From SBAX01 sp964421865 (GTDB lineage Bacteria > Planctomycetota > Phycisphaerae > UBA1845): a DNA stretch of 13,936 nt. The stretch is from positions 1 through 13,936 of the forward strand of contig CAYQZH010000093.1 of the NCBI GenBank assembly GCA_964421865.1. Reading direction: 5' to 3'. This document shows positions 1 to 8,028 of the stretch, piece after piece. Numbering within the stretch: the first letter of the stretch is position 1; every line of letters starts with the position of its first letter. Below the pieces are notes generated by a model that saw only the letters and a list, made by a program, of their open reading frames with translations, was not told the origin of the DNA and did no database searches. Made by a program: the position numbers and the translations under genes.

Positions 1-3000
1 GGGACCGAGCTTATTCAACCCTCTGAGAATCTCCGCCACGTCGGTGGAGCCAGGCTGCCCAACATCCGGCGGGGTAAACACAGAGGCTACGTCGCCGTGA
101 CGACGCGTATACATCAGGACCGGAGCCCCGAGGTCCAAGCACGAGCCCTCACTGCCGGCACAGGACGAACCGTAGGTCCGGACGCTGTAGGTTGAACTGG
201 GCAGGATTTCCGCGCCCACCACGGTGATCTTCTTGGGGATGCACGTCGCCCCTGCCAGGCAGGGGGGGTCGCCTACGTCGCCGCACTTCGCCCCGCTGTT
301 CCAGGGTCCGAGCGTCGATGCGGCGCAAACGTTGCCCGCCGTCTCCGTCACCCAGTCGTAGTAGAACGGGGTGCACTGCAGCTTCGCCGCACGGTATTTG
401 CCCCAGGTCGGTTGCTCCTGGGCGGCTTCGAGGAACGTTGCCGGCCTGCCCACCCAGCGGGCGCAACCACCTTGCCCGCTTACGTCCGGTGGAACGGTCT
501 CGTTGGTGGCCGTACACGCGACGAGGGGTGGGGCGGGATTACCAATACAAACACCATTGTGCGCCGCGTCGTTGCTCGGGCAAGACGGGGTGTTGCAGAG
601 GCAATCCGCGTTGGAGGGTACCTTCGACGGGTCGCAGGGGTGTCCGTTATGGTTCGGACTTTGCGCCGCACCCGAACAGACACCGTTGCTGTTGGTGTCG
701 AACGTGGAGAAGTTTTGCGGCACGGTTTGAAACGGCAGGGCCACCGTCGCCACCGCGTTCCTGGGGTTGGGATGCCCCAACTCGACCAACTCCACCCTAA
801 TGGCGTTTTCCCCCGGCGCCGCCGCGGCGGTCGCGATGGCCGCCGCCGCAGCCCTGAACCGCAGGGACCGAGTGGTGCGATCGGCGCTTAGCGGATCGGC
901 ATCCCACACGATGACCGGGGGGTCGCACTCATCGGGGACGCCGTTTCCATTGACATCCAAGGAAGTCCCGGAGGCGAGGTCGCAGTTGTCCGGGAGCATG
1001 TTGAAATTGCAGTCCGAAGTCCCGGGCATGAAGTCGAACCCCGTCGGCGAGCGCAATCCGGTGTCGTCGCCGACGACAAAGGACCGTATGTACTTTCCGT
1101 TGCGGATGTCAAACTCCATGATTCGCGCGCTGGTGACGTGAAGCTCACCGATCTCGTGATCGTCGTTATCGGCGTGATCGTTACCCTCCTCGCTGGCCGG
1201 CAGGTCGCGCGTAGCAAATACATTGCCGGTCGGCCCGAGGCGCAGGCCCGACGGGCCGTCGAGATACAACGCGCTGGTGGTCCCGCCGCTGTTCCATTTG
1301 CCCAGGAAGGCGCCCGTGGGTCCGTCGTATTGAAGAAGGGCGTCCGTGTTGTAGCTGGCGACCAGCAGGTTCCCATCCGGTTTGAAGAGCATCCCCCGCG
1401 CCGCGGAAAGTCCCCCGTTGTTGACGGTGCTGACGAAGACCCGGAGGAACGCTCCGGTCGTCCCATCGTACTCGAGTACCTGGTTGCCGCCGCTGTTCAC
1501 GAAGAGATCACTATTGGGACCGAACGTCAGGCCAAACGGAGCCGTCAATCCACCCGATCCCGTGGTCACAAAAGCCCCCAGGAATGCGCCGGTCGCGCCG
1601 TCGTATTGCAGAACGCTGTTGGTGTCGCGGCCGCAGACCAACAGATTGCCGTTGGGACTGATGACCAAACCCGTAGGGTAGCTCAGGCCGCCGCTGCCCG
1701 CGGGAACGAAATCGCTCAGATACGCGCCGGTGACGGCGTTATAGGCGATGACTTTGTTGTTTCCGGCGCTGCTCACGAGAACCCGGTCCCCGGGCGCGAC
1801 GATGAGGTCCTGGGCCGTGTTTACTTGCCCGATCGTCGAGGTTAGGATCCGAGCCCCGCTGACGGCGTGGTACTCGCCGACATAGTCGAGTACGTCGCTG
1901 GCCACCCAGGCATTGCGCGCTCCCATGAGCTGCACCAGATCGTTGATCCCGTTTCCGTCGCAGTCCTGGCACGAGTCGAGAACGATGTTTCGGTCTAAAT
2001 CCTTCGACAGATCGGCTTGGATTTCGTTGTAGTCGGCGACACGGTTCCCGTTGCAGTCGGGATCGCACTCGTCGGGGACGCCGTTGCCCCACACGTCGGC
2101 GCTGAAGCCCAGGGCGATGTCGCGATCGTCGGGGACCCCGTTGCCGTTGCAATCCGGTTCGCATTCGTCCGGGATCCCATTGGCGTTAACGTCCAGACTC
2201 GTGCCTAGCGCGATGTCCGTGGGGTCGAGCACGCCGTTGCCGTTGCAATCCTCGCACTCGTCGGGCACCCCGTTGCCGTTCGCGTCGGCGCTGGCGCCCC
2301 CGGAGATATCCACGCCGTCGTCGACGCCGTTCTGGTTGCAGTCGTAGGAGACGCAAGACGCGCCGTTCTCGATGAAGTTGCGCATGACCCTCCGCAAACG
2401 CGTGTGATACCAAAGGTCGGTCATCAGGTTCCCGCCGCTGACCGTCTGGCTGCAGTAGCTCATCAGCGTGCCCCGTTGCGGAAAGACCGGCGGCGGGTAG
2501 CAGCGGTCAATGAACGGGCAGTAGTCCGGCGTATGGCAGGCGTCGAAGTTGTGACCCAGTTCATGGGCCACCACACCGGTATCGTAGTCCCCCGCGTTGG
2601 GGCGCGTCGGGTCCGGGAACCCGCTCAGGTATCCACAGACGCAATAGCCGAACGACGTGCAGACGGCCCCAAGGTAGGCGATACCGCCGTAGGGCAGGTT
2701 GCGCCGTCCGCTCAGGAAGATGCCCGTATCCCGGGCGACGGACCCCATGTTTGTGTTCCAGAAATTGACATAACCGTCGAGGGGATCGGCATCGTTCATG
2801 AAGGCCGGCTCCGCTGTCGGATTGTCGAACAGACGGATGAACACCACGTCGAATCGCACGTTGATGTCGCGCATGAAAATCGCATTGGTCCGGGCGAAAA
2901 GTTCGACGATGTAATCGGTCTCGGCGGTAAGATCATTGAAGTTCTCGTACAAATCGAAATCGGTCTCCACCGCGATTTCTACGGCCTTCAGGCGTTTGGT

Positions 3001-3681
3001 GAGGACCACGCTGCTCGGTGGCTCGGGACAGCAACCGGCCACGACCGAAGTCCCCTCCGTGCCGCACAAGGGCACGTCCGGCAGTGGCTCGGCGCTTCGG
3101 TCCACGGGGCGAACCACCGCCAGCCCCGGCCCCAGGGTTCGTCCTGCGGCATCCACCGAGGACAGCTTGTACCGTTGATCCGTGGGCCCCAGGTCGATGT
3201 GTCCGCGAAGCCCGCGCGGCGACCAAAAGAGAACTACACTCGAGTCGGGGCGGCCTTGCACGGTCCCGCGGAACACATGGACCTGCGACGTATCGTACGG
3301 AACCGGCACGTCGATACCGCCGGGGCGACCGACGACGATTTTCGTTTGCGGACCCACGACGCGGAGCGGCTCCACCTCTAAGGTGACGACTTGGCCCCCT
3401 CCCAGCGGAAGCCGACCCAGTACGACCTTGCCATGACGCAGGGAGGCATCGCGTAACGCCGCTTCGTGAACGACGACGACTGCTGTTCCGTCGAGACTGG
3501 ATGTGCCTTCAAACGCCGCGATCACGCCTCCCCGGGACTGCTTGAAAAGCTCTTCCGAAACGCGGACCGCCTCCCGGGGCGCGTCCGCCACGGCATCGGA
3601 AGCCGTCCGCACCGATCGCGCGAATAAAATCGCCGCGATCCCCGCGGCCAGGGACAGACACCCCCCTAGACGACGAATCAT
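1..3681 (-). CDS. Secreted metzincin (M12B-like) zinc metalloprotease with calcium-type repeats and beta-propeller, 3' end outside window
   Basis: One uninterrupted minus-strand frame of 1227 codons runs off the left edge, so the C-terminus is missing. The ATG is preceded by GGAG at 8 nt. Residues 1-30 form a signal peptide (MIRRLGGCLSLAAGIAAILF). Residues ~228-440 are the protease: zinc motif HELGHNFDACH at 373-383 and a Met-turn LMSYC (Met407), as in reprolysin/adamalysin metzincins. The usual Gly at the eighth motif position is Asp380. Residues ~448-585 hold about five Asp/Asn-rich repeats (DCNGNGVPD...DECE), with a further copy at ~890-919, likely calcium binding. Residues ~588-887 contain about six propeller blades with the recurrent core YDGxTGAFL. 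Residues ~920-1227 include a Cys-rich stretch and a C-terminal module that, from memory, often precedes dockerin-like tails in planctomycetes. The inferred role is an exported or cell-surface protease. The substrate is unknown. Confidence 0.88.
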   Translation of the reverse strand, partial: MIRRLGGCLSLAAGIAAILFARSVRTASDAVADAPREAVRVSEELFKQSRGGVIAAFEGTSSLDGTAVVVVHEAALRDASLRHGKVVLGRLPLGGGQVVTLEVEPLRVVGPQTKIVVGRPGGIDVPVPYDTSQVHVFRGTVQGRPDSSVVLFWSPRGLRGHIDLGPTDQRYKLSSVDAAGRTLGPGLAVVRPVDRSAEPLPDVPLCGTEGTSVVAGCCPEPPSSVVLTKRLKAVEIAVETDFDLYENFNDLTAETDYIVELFARTNAIFMRDINVRFDVVFIRLFDNPTAEPAFMNDADPLDGYVNFWNTNMGSVARDTGIFLSGRRNLPYGGIAYLGAVCTSFGYCVCGYLSGFPDPTRPNAGDYDTGVVAHELGHNFDACHTPDYCPFIDRCYPPPVFPQRGTLMSYCSQTVSGGNLMTDLWYHTRLRRVMRNFIENGASCVSYDCNQNGVDDGVDISGGASADANGNGVPDECEDCNGNGVLDPTDIALGTSLDVNANGIPDECEPDCNGNGVPDDRDIALGFSADVWGNGVPDECDPDCNGNRVADYNEIQADLSKDLDRNIVLDSCQDCDGNGINDLVQLMGARNAWVASDVLDYVGEYHAVSGARILTSTIGQVNTAQDLIVAPGDRVLVSSAGNNKVIAYNAVTGAYLSDFVPAGSGGLSYPTGLVISPNGNLLVCGRDTNSVLQYDGATGAFLGAFVTTGSGGLTAPFGLTFGPNSDLFVNSGGNQVLEYDGTTGAFLRVFVSTVNNGGLSAARGMLFKPDGNLLVASYNTDALLQYDGPTGAFLGKWNSGGTTSALYLDGPSGLRLGPTGNVFATRDLPASEEGNDHADNDDHEIGELHVTSARIMEFDIRNGKYIRSFVVGDDTGLRSPTGFDFMPGTSDCNFNMLPDNCDLASGTSLDVNGNGVPDECDPPVIVWDADPLSADRTTRSLRFRAAAAAIATAAAAPGENAIRVELVELGHPNPRNAVATVALPFQTVPQNFSTFDTNSNGVCSGAAQSPNHNGHPCDPSKVPSNADCLCNTPSCPSNDAAHNGVCIGNPAPPLVACTATNETVPPDVSGQGGCARWVGRPATFLEAAQEQPTWGKYRAAKLQCTPFYYDWVTETAGNVCAASTLGPWNSGAKCGDVGDPPCLAGATCIPKKITVVGAEILPSSTYSVRTYGSSCAGSEGSCLDLGAPVLMYTRRHGDVASVFTPPDVGQPGSTDVAEILRGLNKLGP

Positions 3682-4022
3682 GTTCGTTTCTCCATCGCGT
3701 GCAAATTGGTCGGCCCTGTTGTCCCCGATGGGAAAACCGGAACAAGTCAAGGAACCGCCGACACCCCGTCGGTGGACCTCCTCCGTCCCCCATCGGACCC
3801 CCAGATCAATCTAGTTTACCGGGTCCTAGGGCGGATGACAAGACTGAGAGTGCATAACCGCGGTTCCCCGCACTATGGATCGGCAGGCGGCGGGGTTGCG
3901 TCGGGTCGGCGGCGGCGATAGGATCAGTGGCCCTGAACCCGCTGCGAAAGCCGGTTGCGGTCATCGGTACCCGCGGCGGATCCCAACGCTTGTCCTGAGT
4001 CTCGAAGGAAAGGAGGCGCCAG
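3682..4022. other. Divergent intergenic region between metalloprotease and aminotransferase genes
   Basis: This 341-bp stretch separates two divergently read genes and contains no convincing ORF. It holds the minus-strand promoter candidate described separately. On the plus strand a weak pair TTGCGT (3896-3901) and TAGGAT (3919-3924) with 17-bp spacing could serve the aminotransferase gene, but it matches the consensus poorly. A strong Shine-Dalgarno AAAGGAGG at 4009-4016 ends the region. Confidence 0.5.
3813..3841 (-). promoter_or_regulatory. Candidate sigma70-type promoter for the metalloprotease gene
   Basis: Read on the minus strand, TTGTCA (3836-3841) and TAAACT (3813-3818) are separated by exactly 17 bp. 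They match five and four of six consensus positions. The implied transcript would carry a 5' leader of about 125 nt before the ATG at 3681. No operator was recognised. Confidence 0.4.
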
Positions 4023-5303
4023 GTGGTTGTTGCGGCGACGGCGGATCGACCGGCAATTCTCGGCGGCGGGAAGGCGGTAACCTTGGACGGCCGGGAGGCC
4101 AACCGTTGGCCCATCATCACCGAGGATGACATTGCGGCAGTGACTGACGTCCTCCGCTCCGGTGAGCTCTCGTTGCATAAGGTGACTCAGGCGCTTGAGG
4201 AGGACTATCGGACTTGGTTGGGGGTGAAGCACGCCCTCGCCTGCTGCAACGGCACCTCCGCCATCTTCGCGGCCATGCACGCCTTTGGGTTACAGCCGGG
4301 CGACGAAGTGCTCGTGCCGTCGGCCACCTACTGGGCCTCGGTGATGCCCGTTCTGTGGTGCGGGGCCGCCCCGATCTTCTGCGAAAGCGAACCCGAGCAG
4401 CTCGGACTCGATCCGGAGGACGTGGAAAAGAAAATCACCTCGCGCACCAAGGCGATGGTCGTCGTGCATCTTTGGGGAATGCCCTCGAAGATGGACGCTC
4501 TGCTACGGATCGCGGAGCGGCACGGCCTCAAGGTATTTGAAGATGCCTCCCACGCCCACGGGGCCAAGTGGCGCGGGCGACCGGTGGGCACGCTCGGCGA
4601 CGCCGCCGTCTTCAGTCTTCAGACCAACAAGTTGGCGCCGGCAGGTGAGGGTGGAATCCTGGTCACGAACAACGACGCGATCCACGAGCACGCCCTCTGC
4701 CTCGGCCACTTCGAGCGGATCTTGAACCTGCAAACGCCCGCCCGACGATTCGCGGGGACGGGTTTCGGGATGAAGCATCGGATGGCCCCGCTGTCGGCGG
4801 CCGTCGCCCGCGTGCAATTCCGCCACCTCGCCGAACGCAACGCCCGCCGCAACGCCAATATCGTGTATCTCTCGCGCCGCCTGGAGACACTCGGAATCAA
4901 CACGTTCCTTCCGCCCAAGGACGTGGAACGGACGTACTTCTTGTTCATTATCCAAAACGACGAATCGCACACCGGCCTGACGACCGATCGCCTGGTCGCC
5001 GCGCTCCGCGCCGAAGGGTGCGACGTGGTGCGTCCGAAGTACCCGTTGCTGCATCAGCAGCCGGTCTTTACCGAAGGCCGTTTCATCGAGATCGCCCGGC
5101 TGCAATCACTGCCGCGGGAAACCTTGCCGACTTATCGACCCGACGCTCTGCCGCGAACGACCGCCGCGAACGCGAGCTTGATCCAGTTGCCGTCGTTTCC
5201 GTCGGCGGACCGGCCCTTGCTCGACCAATATGCCAAAGCCTTCGAAAAAGTCCTCGCCGCGGCCCCGGACATCGCCCGCGCCGGCGAGCCCGGCGCCGCG
5301 TAG
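4023..5303 (+). CDS. DegT/DnrJ/EryC1/StrS-family PLP-dependent aminotransferase
   Basis: The 426-residue product matches the usual length of the DegT/DnrJ/EryC1/StrS (WecE-like) family, which transaminates keto-sugars or keto-cyclitols for polysaccharides, glycans or secondary metabolites using pyridoxal phosphate. Visible hallmarks are an N-terminal RWPIITEDDIAAVTDVL segment, LACCNGTSAIFAA (cofactor phosphate region), the EDASHAHGA motif with Asp174 expected to contact the pyridine nitrogen, and Lys203 in SLQTNKLAPAGEGG as the Schiff-base lysine. The start is GTG, chosen because AAAGGAGG lies 6 nt upstream and no better ATG exists. The TAG stop is followed after one base by a palindromic repeat, then by glpD on the same strand. 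The exact substrate cannot be read from sequence, and no other sugar-nucleotide gene is adjacent, so a biosynthetic cluster is not supported. Confidence 0.93.
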   Translation: MVVAATADRPAILGGGKAVTLDGREANRWPIITEDDIAAVTDVLRSGELSLHKVTQALEEDYRTWLGVKHALACCNGTSAIFAAMHAFGLQPGDEVLVPSATYWASVMPVLWCGAAPIFCESEPEQLGLDPEDVEKKITSRTKAMVVVHLWGMPSKMDALLRIAERHGLKVFEDASHAHGAKWRGRPVGTLGDAAVFSLQTNKLAPAGEGGILVTNNDAIHEHALCLGHFERILNLQTPARRFAGTGFGMKHRMAPLSAAVARVQFRHLAERNARRNANIVYLSRRLETLGINTFLPPKDVERTYFLFIIQNDESHTGLTTDRLVAALRAEGCDVVRPKYPLLHQQPVFTEGRFIEIARLQSLPRETLPTYRPDALPRTTAANASLIQLPSFPSADRPLLDQYAKAFEKVLAAAPDIARAGEPGAA

Positions 5304-5304
5304 G

Positions 5305-5359
5305 GGTAGGGTGCATCTTGATGCACCACACCATACGGTGCATTGAAATGCACCCTACC
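5305..5359. repeat. Paired GTAG-headed hairpins (BIME-like) overlapping the glpD start
   Basis: Two hairpins lie side by side. The first is GGTGCATC-TT-GATGCACC (5310-5327), a perfect 8-bp stem. The second is GGTGCAT-TGAA-ATGCACC (5337-5354), a perfect 7-bp stem. Each carries GTAG at its outer foot: plus strand 5306-5309 and, read on the minus strand, 5355-5358. The outer arms form a perfect 12-bp inverted repeat (5305-5316 with 5348-5359). This is the layout of inverted REP pairs (BIMEs). It starts 2 bp after the degT stop and contains ATG codons at 5321 and 5348. Confidence 0.75.
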
Positions 5360-7120
5360 GCTTCACTGCCGACCGAAGTTGATTGCCTGATCTTAGGCGG
5401 AGGCATCACTGGGGCCGGGGTCGCGCGCGACGCCGCCGTGCGAGGCCTACGCACCCTCCTGGTCGATTCCCACGACTTCGCCTCGGGCACCAGCCATCTG
5501 ACCTCCAAGGTCATCCACGGCGGACTGCGCTACCTCGAACACGGCCACTTCCGTCTGGTGATGGAAGGGATCGTGGAACGCGATCGCCTGCTGAACCAAC
5601 TCGCCCCCAACCTGGTAACGCCGCTTCGCTTTGTGATTCCTTTCGAGGGGCACCGGTTCCCCAAGTGGCTCCTCACGGTCAGCGGCCTGCAACTTTACGG
5701 GGCGGTCGAGTGGTACCACGGCGGACGGCGGTCATGTGCTTTCTTTGGCGGCCGCTTGCGGGAGGAATACCCGACGCTCCGCGAGCATCCCTTCGCCGTT
5801 TCGTTCTGGGACGCTCAAACGAATGACGCGCGTCTGGTGATGGCGACCTTGCGGACCGCGGAAACCGAAGGCGCAACAATCCGCAACTACACCTCCCTCC
5901 AACGCGCCCGCTTTGAGCGGAATGGATGGACGGCGGAGCTGTCGCCGGAACAAGGCACGGCCCATTACACGGTCCGGGCGAGGAGTGTCGTGAACGCCAC
6001 GGGCCCCTGGGCGCCGGTGACGACGCAGCTTCTGGGAGGCGATCCGATGCCCCTCATGTGGCTCAAAGGCAGCCACATCCTTCTGCGCCGCCCGGCCGAC
6101 TTCGGCAACGATGCAATCGTCATCCGCAGCGTCCGCGATCTTCGCCTCCTCTGGGTCATCCCCTGGGAGACGCGGTTGATCGTCGGCACCACGGAGTCGA
6201 ACTACACCGGCGACCTCCGCGATGTCCGGCCCCAACCCGACGAGATCGACGATTTATTCGCGAGCTTCGCCCGATACTTCCCGCGAGCCGGGATCACCCG
6301 CGGGGACATTCGCTGTGCATACGCGGGCGTCCGCCCCATCGTCGATCAAGGGGGCGGTTCGGAGAACAGTCTTTCGCGCAAGTACGAGGTGGTGGTCGAT
6401 CGACCGCGCCGGCTGATCACCGTGAACGGGGGCAAGCTGACGACTTTCCGCCGGATGGCCGAGCAGACCGTCGATGAAGTGGATCGCCTCCTCGACCGCC
6501 CCGACGCCGATCCCTCCCTGCGTCAGCGTCTTCGCAACGCCCCCCTCTGGCCGGGGCTTGCCCGCACGGATGCCGCCCGATGGATCGCCGACCTCTCCGC
6601 CGCGTCGGACGGTTTCGAGGGGATGGGGAGAGTCACATCGCACTTGGTGCGGCTCTATGGCCGCGACGCGGCGGCGATTCTCAAGGAGGCGTCCCAAAGC
6701 GCCGAGCTAGGCCAGCCGCTTTTCAACGACTTAGAGTGCATCCTACAGCCCCTCTCCCCCGCTGGGGGGTCAGACGAGCCGACCGAGGAGGGAGGGTCCG
6801 AGGGTAGGGTAAGGGGGTTTCGGGACGCACTCTTACCCTATTGCCTGGCCGAGCTGATTTATTTGTGCAAGTCCGAACAAGTGTGCCACCTTCTTGACCT
6901 CGTGAAACGCCGCACCTCGATCTACTTCCTCGCCGACGACGGCGGACAAGCGGTTCTCCCGCGGATCGTTGACCGCATCGCGCCCGTACTGGACTGGGAC
7001 GCCGAACGAAGAGCCGCGGAGCTTTCCGCCGTCCGCGACGAGTTCGAGGCCGACTGCCGAGCGCTGGGCAATCGCGAATCCGCCCTGCCGGCGGTGCCCT
7101 GCCCTGCGGTATGCGTTTGA
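5348..7120 (+). CDS. glpD: FAD-dependent glycerol-3-phosphate dehydrogenase (GlpD/GlpA family)
   Basis: The enzyme oxidises sn-glycerol 3-phosphate to dihydroxyacetone phosphate, passing electrons through FAD to the respiratory quinone pool at the membrane. Residues 14-24 carry the dinucleotide motif LILGGGITGAG. Further family signatures are HGGLRYLEHG, NATGPWAPV, RPIVDQGG and NGGKLTTFRRMAE, followed by the helical DAO_C domain. The product is 590 residues from ATG 5348, longer than a typical 500-560. The excess is largely a ~30-residue low-complexity Pro/Gly/Glu segment at about residues 463-495, encoded by a palindromic repeat. The start is uncertain: the in-frame ATG at 5321 would add MHHTIRCIE and has AGGGG/AGGG purine tracts upstream, while 5348 lacks a clear Shine-Dalgarno. 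Both ATGs lie in hairpin stems. No glycerol kinase or facilitator gene is next to it. Confidence 0.92.
   Translation: MHPTASLPTEVDCLILGGGITGAGVARDAAVRGLRTLLVDSHDFASGTSHLTSKVIHGGLRYLEHGHFRLVMEGIVERDRLLNQLAPNLVTPLRFVIPFEGHRFPKWLLTVSGLQLYGAVEWYHGGRRSCAFFGGRLREEYPTLREHPFAVSFWDAQTNDARLVMATLRTAETEGATIRNYTSLQRARFERNGWTAELSPEQGTAHYTVRARSVVNATGPWAPVTTQLLGGDPMPLMWLKGSHILLRRPADFGNDAIVIRSVRDLRLLWVIPWETRLIVGTTESNYTGDLRDVRPQPDEIDDLFASFARYFPRAGITRGDIRCAYAGVRPIVDQGGGSENSLSRKYEVVVDRPRRLITVNGGKLTTFRRMAEQTVDEVDRLLDRPDADPSLRQRLRNAPLWPGLARTDAARWIADLSAASDGFEGMGRVTSHLVRLYGRDAAAILKEASQSAELGQPLFNDLECILQPLSPAGGSDEPTEEGGSEGRVRGFRDALLPYCLAELIYLCKSEQVCHLLDLVKRRTSIYFLADDGGQAVLPRIVDRIAPVLDWDAERRAAELSAVRDEFEADCRALGNRESALPAVPCPAVCV
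6734..6840. repeat. Palindromic repeat segment inserted in frame within glpD
   Basis: Inside the glpD coding frame, TAGGGTAAG (6805-6813) pairs perfectly with CTTACCCTA (6832-6840), and GAGTGC (6734-6739) pairs with GCACTC (6827-6832). A CCCC-GCT-GGGG hairpin lies between them. GTAG occurs at the foot of the right stem (6804-6807) and, on the minus strand, at 6743-6746. The base composition is unlike the surrounding codons (poly-C and poly-G runs). It encodes a low-complexity linker between conserved parts of the DAO_C domain, which suggests insertion of a mobile palindromic element that kept the frame. Confidence 0.55.
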
Positions 7121-7131
7121 GGATGAGCGGT

Positions 7132-7234
7132 CGGGTGGCCCAGGTCCTTTGGACCTGGGGGAGCCGATGATTTGCGCTCACCGTCATGCCCACGTTCATC
7201 CTCTCCCCAACCTCCAAAGGAGGTGGGCCACCCG
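7132..7234. repeat. Inverted-repeat element with CGGGTGGCCCA ends
   Basis: CGGGTGGCCCA (7132-7142) pairs perfectly with TGGGCCACCCG (7224-7234). Inside lie two further small hairpins, AGGTCC-TTT-GGACCT (7142-7156) and CCTCC-AAA-GGAGG (7211-7223). The same 11-mer recurs at 11019-11029, so it is a dispersed family in this genome. It may also act as the 3' structure of the glpD transcript, but there is no U-tract. Confidence 0.55.
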
Positions 7235-7246
7235 TCTATGTACGCT

Positions 7247-7275
7247 TTGACGAGAAAGATCCTATCGTGTATACT
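7247..7275 (+). promoter_or_regulatory. Strong sigma70-type promoter for the 79-residue small protein gene
   Basis: TTGACG (7247-7252) and TATACT (7270-7275) are separated by exactly 17 bp, each matching five of six consensus positions. The -10 box ends only 6 nt before the ATG at 7282, so transcription would begin at or next to the start codon. This predicts a leaderless mRNA, in keeping with the missing Shine-Dalgarno. Confidence 0.6.
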
Positions 7276-7281
7276 TCGGAC

Positions 7282-7521
7282 ATGACGGCCGACGAGCTAC
7301 GCGAATTCCTGGAGCGAGAGCCGTTCGAGCCTGTTCGTGTGCGCCTGACCAGCGGGGACGCCTACGAAATCCGAAACCCCGGTTTGGCCGTCGTGATGAG
7401 GAGCCGTCTTTTCATCGCCGCTCCGGGGACCGACCGCTGGACGCTGATCCCGTTCTTGCACATCGCCGCCGTGGAAACCATCGCCAACGGCCACGCGCGA
7501 AGACCGCCGCGCCGAAGGTAA
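7282..7521 (+). CDS. Small conserved-type hypothetical protein, 79 residues
   Basis: The product begins MTADELREFLEREPFEPVRV and continues with the pattern L-T-S-G-D-A-Y-E-I, then a hydrophobic strand (LAVVMRSRLFIAA) and a LIPFLHIAAVE segment. This layout resembles a small family that I recognise from memory as common in planctomycetes, in which a 'PFRPFRIHLTDG' motif precedes a 'pHPE..' turn and a 'hhHIxxVE' end. No function is known to me. The basic tail (ARRPPRRR) is unusual and could bind nucleic acid, which is only a guess. An upstream in-frame extension to 7186 was rejected because it crosses the repeat arm and the promoter. There is no signal peptide or membrane segment. The gene stands alone between two repeat-rich stretches. 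Confidence 0.68.
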   Translation: MTADELREFLEREPFEPVRVRLTSGDAYEIRNPGLAVVMRSRLFIAAPGTDRWTLIPFLHIAAVETIANGHARRPPRRR

Positions 7522-7813
7522 AGTCCGCTGTGCGAAGCTCACGTAGCGCCGCCCCTCGTGGGTGACGCAGGATCAGAGCCGTGAGCGGCAACATTTCTGC
7601 TTTGTTTTGCAAGGTGTCGCTGCCAAATGGGTTCGTTCTGCGAGTACAGTTTTTTCGTGAGTGTCATGTTGTGGCACTGTGCGGAAGGCACGGAGGCACG
7701 TAGGGAAACGCCGAAAAACCGAAACGCCGAAAACGGGTTTGAATCGGGTTCGTTTTTCGGCGGGCATTTTCCCGTAAGTCGTTCCGCAGCAACCCTTTGG
7801 GTGAGTTCCCATC

Positions 7814-7840
7814 GGGTTCGTTTGGTATTAGGCGTTTTTT
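7814..7840 (+). repeat. Dispersed direct repeat, copy A (GGGTTCGTTTGGTATTAGG core)
   Basis: This 27-bp unit recurs 215 bp downstream with a single mismatch and ends in a run of six T. Each copy is followed by an aggcacggaggca segment. Confidence 0.7.
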
Positions 7841-8028
7841 CAGCAAGGCACGGAGGCACGAAGCCACGGAGCCACGAAGGGATGGGGCAAACGCGGAAAC
7901 GCAGAAGCACTGAAGCGCCGAGCAGGGGAAACCGACAAGAGGGGCGAAAACTGGCTTTGGTTTGGCTTTCCGACTGGACACGTGTTTTCATAACTCCATT
8001 CTCCACAAGCACTTATCAACTTGGCGGT

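Noticed and set aside
1138..1845. 235-residue plus-strand open frame
   Set aside because: It is antisense to the propeller part of the metalloprotease, whose frame is open throughout and has regular blade repeats.
2404..3381. 325-residue plus-strand open frame
   Set aside because: It is the exact mirror frame of the metalloprotease gene. It has no Shine-Dalgarno or domain, while the minus strand shows a signal peptide, zinc motif and repeats.
5018..5347. Upstream extension of the glpD frame by 110 codons
   Set aside because: It overlaps the well-supported aminotransferase gene and gives no GlpD-like sequence. The conserved FAD motif begins just after 5348.
4023..7120. Sugar-modification cluster formed by the aminotransferase and glpD
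   Set aside because: No nucleotide-sugar dehydratase, glycosyltransferase or glycerol uptake gene is adjacent. The two genes are separated by a repeat and act in different pathways.
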